DNA from: Actinomycetota bacterium
GTDB lineage: Bacteria > Actinomycetota > Thermoleophilia > Gaiellales > Gaiellaceae
Reading direction: 5' to 3'
Length of the DNA stretch: 5,585 nucleotides
NCBI GenBank assembly: GCA_005883245.1
Contig: VAXT01000006.1
Coordinates: forward strand, 8,777-14,361
Below are positions 1 through 5,020 of this stretch, piece after piece. A program made the position numbers and the translations under genes. Below the pieces are notes generated by a model. The model had not been told where the DNA came from, searched no databases, and worked only from the letters and a program-made list of their open reading frames with translations. Every line of letters starts with the position of its first letter. Position 1 is the stretch's first letter.

Positions 1-2323
1 GAGCTCCGCTCCGGCCCATGATGTGGCCGTCGCCGTGCGTGGAGTGGCACCTGCCCCCGCCGCCTGCGTCGACTGACGCGTCATAGGCGCGGACGACGTC
101 GATCAGGTCGAAGAGGTCCCCGCCGATCGGGCCGGTGAAGAGCTGGAACGGCTGGATCGACGGCTGGTTCGTCTCCGCCGGCTCGATGAGCGTCATCGTG
201 CTCGCGGTCACGCTGAAGAGCCGGTTCGGATTGAGCGGCGCGACGCCCGCGTCGAGGCTGACGTCGGCGATCGGGACGTCGATCGTGATCCGCCCGAGCG
301 GCCCGAGCGTGTAGGAGCAGGCGCCCGACGCCGTGATCTGCGTCTCGCCGGGATAGGTCAGCGTCACGCCGCCGCCGACGAGGAGCGCCGCGTTCTGGCC
401 CGACCAGCACGTCCCGTTCGACTCGAAGTAGACGAACGGGTTCTTGCCGCCGTTGTGGCACGAGTCGGCGCTCGACGTGCAGCCCGTCGCCGCCGGGACG
501 AGCCACTGCGTCTGCCAGACGGAGTCGGCGTCCGGGGCCGGCGGCGCCAGCGAGAGGTTGTTGACCGTCATCTTCACGCGGTAGCAGGGCGTCCCAGCGG
601 GATGGCAGTCGCTCGCGCTCGGCTGCGAGAAGCTCGAGTCGAGGATGTCCTGCGCGGGCATGTTCGGGCCTGAGACGCCGGCGTTCTCGCGCTTGCCGTC
701 GCCCGACGGATCGCTCGCGCCGTTGATCAGGATCGCGTCGCCGCTCACGGTCGGGCTCGCCGCAGAGACGCTCGAGCCGCCGTTCTGCTTCACGTACATC
801 CCGTGCGGCGCGAACGGCTCGTCCGCGTTGTTCGAGTCCGCGTAGGCGATCTGCGCCTCGCCCATGCTGCCGACACGAAGCTGCAGGAAGTCGCCCAGCG
901 TGCGGTCGCCGCACTGGCCGCCGATCAGCGTCTGGATCGTTCCCTTGTGGATGTGGTGCTCGCCGGCCAGGATCGGGGTGGTGAAGGTCGGCGACGCCGC
1001 GTGGCCGTTGAGCGTCTGCGCGAGGTAGAGGCTCCAGATGCCATTCGTGGTCGCGTCGGGGCCGCCGTGGCCGCCCCCGTCGGTGCCGCAGTCGGGATTG
1101 GCCGGATCGGCGGGCGTCGGCGTTCCATACCAGGCGACGTCGACGCGTCCGTTGTCGCCCGCAGCCAGCCACGGGAAGACGTTGTTGCGGAGGCCGGGCG
1201 TCGGGACCGTGGCCGGCGCCGACCAGGTCGTGCCCTCGTTCGTCGAATAGCTGTACTTGAGCAGCGTGTTGCCGGTGATCTGGCAGGTATTCGGGTCCTG
1301 CGGCGCCTGCGACCAGACGGCGTAGAGGTTGCCCGCGCTGTCGATCGCCATCGTCGGGAAGTTGGCGCCGGTCTTCGCCGTCGGGCAGTCCGCGCCGGCG
1401 GGGATCGTGCCGAGCGTCGCCACGGGGAGATCTCGGCACCTCAGCCCGCTCGGATCGATCGCGAACGGCACCGGGTAGCAGCGGCCGATCAGGATCCGGC
1501 TCAAGGTCGCGTCGTCGTGGATCACGTAGACGTGCTTCACGGCCGGGTAGCCGGCGGGCTCGTCCGTCGTCGTCGCGATCGGGCTGACCTCGTCGTTGCC
1601 CATGATCCCCTCGTCGCAGCTGAGCGGGGCGCTGACGTGCTGCGCGGGGCCGAACTGGATGCCCGCTGCCGCGCCGCCGCCGGGGAGCGGCGAACGGTAC
1701 ATCGCGAGGACGTTGTTGACGACTCCCGAGACGGGGCACTCGACGTTGCCCGGCCCGATCTCGTCGTTGACGAGGTAGATGTTGTGGCCGGCGCCGTTGT
1801 CGAGCCCGGTGCCCGTGGTCGGGTCGCCGTCGATCGCATACCACTGGCGGTCGACCGCGGCATCCGGGACCCCGGTGTTGCTGCAGGCGAACGTCGCGCC
1901 GTGGTCGGGCGAGCGTGCCGTGCTGAAGTTGGCGAGCGTCAGGTCGTTGAAGTAGAGGTTGCCTGCCGTGTCGACGGCGAGCTCGGTGTCGCCGCCGCCC
2001 GCGCACGGATTGACCTTGCCCTCCTTGGGAGTCGCCGAGGTGACCCACTTGAACGTCTTGCCGGCGTCCTCGGAGTGCCAGATCCAGCTCGTGTCCGAGG
2101 AGAGCGAGCCGGGGACGCTCGTGTAGGCGCGGTCCGGGTTGGTCGGGTCGAGCCGGAGGTCCTGCTCGAAGCCGACGCCCTGGATGCCGCTGATCGTCGG
2201 CTGGCCGAACGTGGGGCGGGGTGGAGGCGCGGTCGCCTGGGCGCCGGGGCTGTCGAGGGTGGCCGCGAGCAACGCGACCGCGAGGGCGGTGGCGAGCGCG
2301 CATGCGGACTGGGCGTAACGCAT
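1..2323 (-). CDS. Secreted Asp-box (BNR/sialidase-like) repeat protein, C-terminus cut by window edge
   Basis: The frame stays open from ATG at 2323 to the left edge, giving 774 visible residues and no stop. An in-frame TAG (complement of 2330-2332) lies two codons before the ATG and a strong Shine-Dalgarno precedes it, so the start is well fixed. Residues 1-30 form a Sec-type signal peptide: Arg2, a hydrophobic Ala/Leu/Val core at about 9-23, and a cleavage-like AQA at 28-30. Three Asp-box motifs (S-x-D/N-x-G-x-T-W/F) are visible: SEDAGKTF (84-91), SPDHGATF (138-145) and STNEGTTW (360-367). Such boxes sit on beta-propeller hairpins in sialidases, glycosidases and many non-enzymatic exported proteins. 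Residues about 500-747 look like a separate cysteine-containing beta-rich domain, followed by a Gly/His-rich stretch (GGGGRCHSTHGDGHIMG) that may begin another domain. I see no proof of sialidase activity. It probably acts outside the cell in glycan binding or degradation, but the substrate is unknown. Confidence 0.85.
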   Translation of the reverse strand, partial: MRYAQSACALATALAVALLAATLDSPGAQATAPPPRPTFGQPTISGIQGVGFEQDLRLDPTNPDRAYTSVPGSLSSDTSWIWHSEDAGKTFKWVTSATPKEGKVNPCAGGGDTELAVDTAGNLYFNDLTLANFSTARSPDHGATFACSNTGVPDAAVDRQWYAIDGDPTTGTGLDNGAGHNIYLVNDEIGPGNVECPVSGVVNNVLAMYRSPLPGGGAAAGIQFGPAQHVSAPLSCDEGIMGNDEVSPIATTTDEPAGYPAVKHVYVIHDDATLSRILIGRCYPVPFAIDPSGLRCRDLPVATLGTIPAGADCPTAKTGANFPTMAIDSAGNLYAVWSQAPQDPNTCQITGNTLLKYSYSTNEGTTWSAPATVPTPGLRNNVFPWLAAGDNGRVDVAWYGTPTPADPANPDCGTDGGGHGGPDATTNGIWSLYLAQTLNGHAASPTFTTPILAGEHHIHKGTIQTLIGGQCGDRTLGDFLQLRVGSMGEAQIAYADSNNADEPFAPHGMYVKQNGGSSVSAASPTVSGDAILINGASDPSGDGKRENAGVSGPNMPAQDILDSSFSQPSASDCHPAGTPCYRVKMTVNNLSLAPPAPDADSVWQTQWLVPAATGCTSSADSCHNGGKNPFVYFESNGTCWSGQNAALLVGGGVTLTYPGETQITASGACSYTLGPLGRITIDVPIADVSLDAGVAPLNPNRLFSVTASTMTLIEPAETNQPSIQPFQLFTGPIGGDLFDLIDVVRAYDASVDAGGGGRCHSTHGDGHIMGRSGA

Positions 2324-2332
2324 GACGGGCTA

Positions 2333-2340
2333 CTCCTTTC
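2333..2340 (-). promoter_or_regulatory. Shine-Dalgarno of the secreted Asp-box protein gene
   Basis: Read on the minus strand this is GAAAGGAG, ending 9 nt before the ATG at 2323. It is the only strong ribosome-binding site in front of a gene in this window. It confirms the start codon and shows that this gene has a conventional leader, unlike the genes on the plus strand. Confidence 0.85.
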
Positions 2341-2363
2341 CGGTGCGGGCGGCCGATGACCCG

Positions 2364-2375
2364 GCGGACGTCCGC
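2364..2375. repeat. Perfect 12-bp palindrome GCGGACGTCCGC in the leader of the Asp-box gene
   Basis: GCGGACGTCCGC equals its own reverse complement. It lies downstream of the predicted transcription start (about 2390) and upstream of the Shine-Dalgarno of the minus-strand gene. That position would suit a repressor operator acting as a roadblock. A perfect 12-mer is not rare enough in GC-rich DNA to prove function. Confidence 0.35.
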
Positions 2376-2396
2376 TCAATTTTTTGGGCGACGCGT

Positions 2397-2425
2397 GTAT
2401 TACTTGCTTTCATTCGGTTCCGCAA
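2397..2425 (-). promoter_or_regulatory. Predicted sigma70-type promoter for the Asp-box protein gene
   Basis: On the minus strand, TTGCGG (2425-2420) is followed by a 17-nt spacer and TAATAC (2402-2397), close to the -35/-10 consensus with ideal spacing. Transcription would start near 2390, giving a leader of about 67 nt that carries the 12-bp palindrome at 2364-2375 and the Shine-Dalgarno. The promoter lies in the AT-rich core of an otherwise very GC-rich region. It is inferred from sequence only. Confidence 0.6.
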
Positions 2426-2482
2426 TAGTCAGTTTTCGCGACAAATAGGCTGGAAATCGGCCGAAAGATGTTGCGAAGAAGA

Positions 2483-2500
2483 TGACTGACTCGTCAATCA
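2483..2500. promoter_or_regulatory. Imperfect 18-bp inverted repeat, possible operator in the divergent intergenic region
   Basis: TGACTGACTCGTCAATCA reads as TGA-n-TGAC-nn-GTCA-n-TCA, with 14 of 18 positions symmetric. It lies in the relatively AT-rich spacer between the two divergent genes, 76 nt before the PAQR start and about 58 bp upstream of the -35 of the minus-strand promoter. The size and symmetry fit the site of a dimeric helix-turn-helix regulator. No regulator gene is in the window, so the binding protein is unknown. Confidence 0.35.
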
Positions 2501-2563
2501 GCGGGAATTAACCGCCGTTCTGGCCTTCTCTCACAGCCCTCGCCCCCCGGCGGACTGCCCGTC

Positions 2564-2569
2564 TACTGT
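2564..2569 (+). promoter_or_regulatory. Candidate -10 box (TACTGT) for leaderless transcription of the PAQR gene
   Basis: TACTGT fits TANNNT and ends exactly 7 nt before the ATG at 2577, which would place the transcription start at or next to the start codon. No Shine-Dalgarno is present between them and no convincing -35 is seen. The same arrangement recurs before the genes starting at 3247 and 5021, which strengthens the call. Confidence 0.45.
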
Positions 2570-2576
2570 TCTGGGC

Positions 2577-3227
2577 ATGAGCCTCCGCCCAGCCCCCAAG
2601 CCACGACTTCGGGGGCTTTCTCACGCCATGGCCTTCTTCATCGCCCTGCCGCTGGGGCTCGCGCTCGTCCTCGAGGCGCATACCGGGCGCGGACGGCTCT
2701 CCGCGATCGTCTTCGCGGCCACGGTCGCGGCCATGTTCGGCGCCAGCGCGCTCTACCACTCTCCGAACTGGGGCGAAGCTCCCCGGCGCTGGCTCCGCCG
2801 GGTCGACCACGCCGGGATTTACGCGCTCATCGCCGGCACCTACACGGCCTTCGGCCTGCTCGCCCTCGGCGGCTACTGGCGCTGGCTCGTGCTGAGCATC
2901 GTCTGGGCCGGCGCGCTCGCGGGGATCGTCTTCAAGTTCGCCTGGCTCGACGCGCCCAAGTGGATCTCCGCCGTGATCGGCGTCCTGCTCGGTTGGATCG
3001 GGGTCGTCGTCTTCCCGCAGCTGCTGCACGCGATCGGAGTCGGCGCCCTGCTGCTCGTCCTCGCCGGCGGGCTCCTCTACACGCTCGGAGCGCTCGTCTA
3101 CGCGCTCCGCCGGCCCGATCCGCGGCCGGCCGTCTTCGGGTTCCACGAGGTCTTCCACGTGCTCGTGATCGCGGCCGTCGCCTGCCAGTACTCGGCGGTC
3201 GCGTTCTTCGTGCTGCCCCAGCACTGA
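2577..3227 (+). CDS. trhA: PAQR / hemolysin III family membrane protein (TrhA-type)
   Basis: This 216-residue protein matches the usual length and seven-helix topology of bacterial PAQR/HlyIII proteins. Hydrophobic segments run at about 17-34, 42-60, 80-98, 102-121, 129-146, 150-177 and 192-213. The family zinc-site residues are all present: S57-x-x-x-H61 (SALYH), D77-H78 at the start of helix 3 (VDHAGIYALIAGTYT), and H190-x-x-x-H194 (HEVFH). In PAQR proteins three histidines bind zinc and the aspartate holds the attacking water of a presumed lipid or ceramide hydrolase. Bacterial members are linked to membrane fluidity or energy homeostasis, and the old name 'hemolysin' should not be taken literally. 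The N-terminal KPRLRGxxH resembles actinobacterial homologues as I recall them, which supports the ATG at 2577 over the internal Met18. There is no Shine-Dalgarno. The next gene starts 19 nt downstream. Confidence 0.93.
   Translation: MSLRPAPKPRLRGLSHAMAFFIALPLGLALVLEAHTGRGRLSAIVFAATVAAMFGASALYHSPNWGEAPRRWLRRVDHAGIYALIAGTYTAFGLLALGGYWRWLVLSIVWAGALAGIVFKFAWLDAPKWISAVIGVLLGWIGVVVFPQLLHAIGVGALLLVLAGGLLYTLGALVYALRRPDPRPAVFGFHEVFHVLVIAAVACQYSAVAFFVLPQH
2591..2617 (+). other. Stable hairpin inside the first codons of the PAQR gene
   Basis: AGCCCCCAAG (2591-2600) pairs with CTT plus GGGGGCT (2607-2609 and 2611-2617), giving a 10-bp stem with one bulged C (2610) and a 6-nt loop (2601-2606). It is followed by TTCTC, so it looks like a weak intrinsic terminator or attenuator. 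It lies in codons 5-14, which encode the conserved KPRLRG stretch, so coding constraint may explain part of it. A structure this close to the 5' end could affect translation if the transcript is leaderless. Confidence 0.35.
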
Positions 3228-3233
3228 GCGACC

Positions 3234-3239
3234 TATCAT
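3234..3239 (+). promoter_or_regulatory. Candidate -10 box (TATCAT) for leaderless transcription of the formyltransferase pair
   Basis: TATCAT fits TANNNT and sits in the 19-nt gap after the PAQR stop, ending exactly 7 nt before the ATG at 3247. No Shine-Dalgarno lies in the gap and no clear -35 is visible in the PAQR coding end. If active, it would let the formyltransferases be transcribed independently of the PAQR gene. Read-through from upstream is equally possible. Confidence 0.45.
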
Positions 3240-3246
3240 CGCGCCG

Positions 3247-4107
3247 ATGGCCGATGAGCCCGAGGGCTGGCGCGTCGTCGTGATCGCCGTCGTCTTGCCG
3301 GTCGCCCAGCCGGTGATCGAGGCGATCCGCGCGATGGGGCACGACGTCGTCGGCTGGGTCCTGGCTCGCCGCCCGCACACCAGGGACCAGCCTCCGCCGC
3401 CTTGGGGCGAGCCGAGCGACAAGTCCGCGCCGCGGGGCCTCAACCTGATCATGGCCCGCGACAAGGCCGACCTCGCGGGGCTCCTGCGCGGGCTCGAGGC
3501 GGACGTCGCGCTCTGCTTCGGCTTTCCCTGGAAGATCCCGCAGGAGGCGCTCGACGTGCCCCGGTACGGGATCGTCAACCAGCACCCCGCGCCGCTCCCG
3601 CGCTACCGAGGCCCGATCCCGATGTCCTGGGCGCTGCGCGAGGGCGACGACGAGTTCTTCATCACCTGGCACCGGATGGACGCCGACCTCGACACCGGCC
3701 CGATCCTCGCCCAGACGACGGTCCCGATCCTCGACGAGGACAACTCGGTCTGGGAGATGGGGCCGAAGATGATCGAGGCGACGGTGAGCCTGATCCCGGA
3801 AGTCTTCGAGAAGCTCGCGGCCGGCGATCCCGGCGAGCCGCAGGCGACCGAGGGCGCGACCTGGGCCGGGTTCTTCGACGAGGACTACGCGAAGATCGAC
3901 TGGTCGAGGCCACGGCGCGAGATCCACAACCAGGTGCGCGCGTGGCATCTCGCGTTCGACAGCGGCCCGGTGAGGGGTCCGATCGGGCAGGTCGACGGCA
4001 AGCGCGTCAAGGTCAACCGGACGAGCCTCACCGACCCGGGCGACGGCTCGCAGGCGGTCGACGCCGCCGACGGCAAGATCTGGATCCTCGAGTCCGAGCC
4101 GGCCTAG
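3247..4107 (+). CDS. Formyltransferase-family protein (Fmt/GART fold), tandem copy 1
   Basis: This 286-residue protein probably transfers a formyl group from 10-formyltetrahydrofolate to an unknown acceptor in the cytoplasm. The Rossmann-like N-terminal beta strand (WRVVVIAVV, 8-16) is followed by a proline-rich loop (PPPPWGE, 49-55). The active site is complete: N111 and H113 in NQHPAPLPRYRGPIP, and D149 in MDADLDTGPIL, the N-H-D triad of the family. The segment IDWSRPRREIHNQVRAW (217-233) resembles the linker before the Fmt C-terminal domain, and about 50 residues follow (DGKRVKV, 250-256). The protein is shorter than a typical Met-tRNA formyltransferase of about 310 residues, and the Fmt N-terminal AGTPxFA motif is missing. 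No deformylase (def) or other translation gene is nearby. A specialised N-formyltransferase is therefore as likely as a tRNA enzyme. The gene has no Shine-Dalgarno; its start follows a TATCAT box. The TAG stop abuts the start of copy 2. Confidence 0.88.
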   Translation: MADEPEGWRVVVIAVVLPVAQPVIEAIRAMGHDVVGWVLARRPHTRDQPPPPWGEPSDKSAPRGLNLIMARDKADLAGLLRGLEADVALCFGFPWKIPQEALDVPRYGIVNQHPAPLPRYRGPIPMSWALREGDDEFFITWHRMDADLDTGPILAQTTVPILDEDNSVWEMGPKMIEATVSLIPEVFEKLAAGDPGEPQATEGATWAGFFDEDYAKIDWSRPRREIHNQVRAWHLAFDSGPVRGPIGQVDGKRVKVNRTSLTDPGDGSQAVDAADGKIWILESEPA

Positions 4108-4974
4108 ATGGCGGAGCAACCGCACGGCTGGCGGGTCGTCGTGATCGCGAACGTGATGCCGATCGCCGAGGCGCTGATCGCACAGCTCGAGGAGATGGGC
4201 CACGACGTGGTCGCCTGGATGATGCAGAGGCGCCCTCGGCTCCGCGAGCTGCCGCCGCCGCCCTGGGGCGAGACGACCGACAAGACGGCGCCGCAGGGCG
4301 TCAACCTGATCTGGGTGCGCGACAAGGCGGACCTCGCGCCGCTCCTGCGCGGGCTCGAGCCGGACGTCCTGTTCTGCTGGGGCTTCTCCTGGAAGATCCC
4401 GCAGGAGGCGCTCGACGTGCCCCGCTACGGGGCGGTCAACCAGCACCCAGGGCTGCTACCGCGGCACCGCGGGCCGATCCCACTGTCCTGGGCGCTCCGC
4501 GAGGGCGATCCGGTGTTCGGGATCACCTGGCACCGGATGGACGCGGACTTCGACACCGGGCCGATCCTCGCGCAGTCGTCGGTCCCGATCCTCGACGGGG
4601 AGACGACCATGTTCGAGACGGGCCCGCGGATGGTCCCGGCCGCGCTGGCGTTGCTGCCGCAGGTCTTCGAGCGGCTCGCGGCCGGTGATCCCGGCGATCC
4701 GCAGGGCACCGAGGGCGCGACCTGGGGCGGGATGCTCGGCGAGGACTACGCGACCATCGACTGGTCGACGCAGACGGCGCGGGAGATCCACAACCAGGTG
4801 CGGGCGTGGACGTACTCGTTCGGGATGGGGCCGGTGCCGGGGCCGTTCGCCGAGCTCGACGGCAAGCGCGTGAAGGTGACGCGCACGCTGCTCACCGACC
4901 CGGGCGACGGCTCGCCGGCGATCGAGACCGCGGAGGGAACGATCTGGGTCCTCGAGACCGAGCCGGCCGATTGA
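4108..4974 (+). CDS. Formyltransferase-family protein (Fmt/GART fold), tandem copy 2
   Basis: This 288-residue paralogue aligns without gaps to copy 1 over residues 1-220, then differs by one inserted residue near 221-224 and one extra C-terminal Asp. By hand count about 194 positions are identical, or 68 percent. N111, H113 and D149 are all kept (NQHPGLLPRHRGPIP and MDADFDTGPIL), so both copies look catalytically competent. The copies differ most at residues 21-30 (2 of 10 identical), around 35-48 and at 161-190. They agree best at 71-80, 91-160 and the C-terminal DGKRVKV region, suggesting one chemistry with a drifting acceptor or interface. Its ATG directly follows the TAG of copy 1 in the same frame, with no Shine-Dalgarno and no TANNNT box at the leaderless distance, so translation probably depends on reinitiation. 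A hairpin follows the stop. The substrate is unknown, and automated naming as methionyl-tRNA formyltransferase would be unproven. Confidence 0.88.
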   Translation: MAEQPHGWRVVVIANVMPIAEALIAQLEEMGHDVVAWMMQRRPRLRELPPPPWGETTDKTAPQGVNLIWVRDKADLAPLLRGLEPDVLFCWGFSWKIPQEALDVPRYGAVNQHPGLLPRHRGPIPLSWALREGDPVFGITWHRMDADFDTGPILAQSSVPILDGETTMFETGPRMVPAALALLPQVFERLAAGDPGDPQGTEGATWGGMLGEDYATIDWSTQTAREIHNQVRAWTYSFGMGPVPGPFAELDGKRVKVTRTLLTDPGDGSPAIETAEGTIWVLETEPAD

Positions 4975-4979
4975 TTCGG

Positions 4980-4996
4980 GCGCGCTAGGAGCGCGC
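4980..4996 (+). terminator. GC-rich inverted repeat after the formyltransferase pair, possible terminator
   Basis: GCGCGCT (4980-4986), loop AGG, AGCGCGC (4990-4996) is a perfect 7-bp inverted repeat beginning 5 nt after the TGA of copy 2. There is no immediate U-tract; the nearest T-run is TTTTT at 5014-5018. It could be a U-less actinobacterial-type terminator, or a protein-binding palindrome just upstream of the cyclase promoter. Confidence 0.4.
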
Positions 4997-5008
4997 TGAT
5001 TTCCGGGT

Positions 5009-5014
5009 TACGCT
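5009..5014 (+). promoter_or_regulatory. Candidate -10 box (TACGCT) for leaderless transcription of the cyclase gene
   Basis: TACGCT fits TANNNT and ends 6 nt before the GTG at 5021. There is no Shine-Dalgarno between the in-frame TGA at 4997-4999 and the GTG. A short inverted repeat, ACGC-TTTTT-GCGT (5010-5022), overlaps the box and the start codon. Confidence 0.45.
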
Positions 5015-5020
5015 TTTTGC

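Larger units (their letters stand above)
3247..4974 (+). repeat. Head-to-tail gene duplication with a period of 861 bp
   Basis: The two formyltransferase genes form a direct tandem repeat. The offset is exactly 861 bp over the first 220 codons, which is the full length of copy 1 including its stop. The longest identical block I found is 37 bp (3527-3563 and 4388-4424), covering the codons for WKIPQEALDVPR. A 24-bp identical block encodes LTDPGDGS near both 3' ends. Divergence elsewhere shows that the duplication is not recent, or that conserved blocks are kept by selection or gene conversion. Confidence 0.85.

Noticed and set aside
81..2303. Open minus-strand frame of 740 codons inside the Asp-box gene, and a 518-codon plus-strand frame at 803-2359
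   Set aside because: Both give Arg/Pro/Asp-rich low-complexity translations typical of out-of-frame GC-rich DNA. The frame starting at 2323 instead has a signal peptide, a Shine-Dalgarno and three Asp boxes.
2471..2499. TTGCGA / TCAATC pair with a 17-nt spacer as a plus-strand promoter for the PAQR gene
   Set aside because: The -35-like hexamer is fair but TCAATC is a poor -10. The TACTGT box next to the start fits the repeated local pattern better.
2628..2630. Met18 as the start of the PAQR protein
   Set aside because: It would remove the KPRLRGxxH N-terminus that I recall as conserved in actinobacterial homologues. It is also not better supported by a ribosome site.
2508..4446. Long minus-strand open frames opposite the PAQR and formyltransferase genes (2508-3578 and 2932-4446)
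   Set aside because: They are antisense shadows of genes with clear families. The internal repetition in the longer one only mirrors the duplicated formyltransferases.
3402..4688. 428-codon plus-strand frame across both formyltransferases
   Set aside because: It is the +2 shadow of the real frame, with an Arg/Gly/Asp-rich composition and no recognisable motif.
3247..4974. Naming either formyltransferase as the housekeeping fmt
   Set aside because: Catalytic residues fit the superfamily, but the N-terminal motif, length, duplication and absence of nearby translation genes do not support the specific name.
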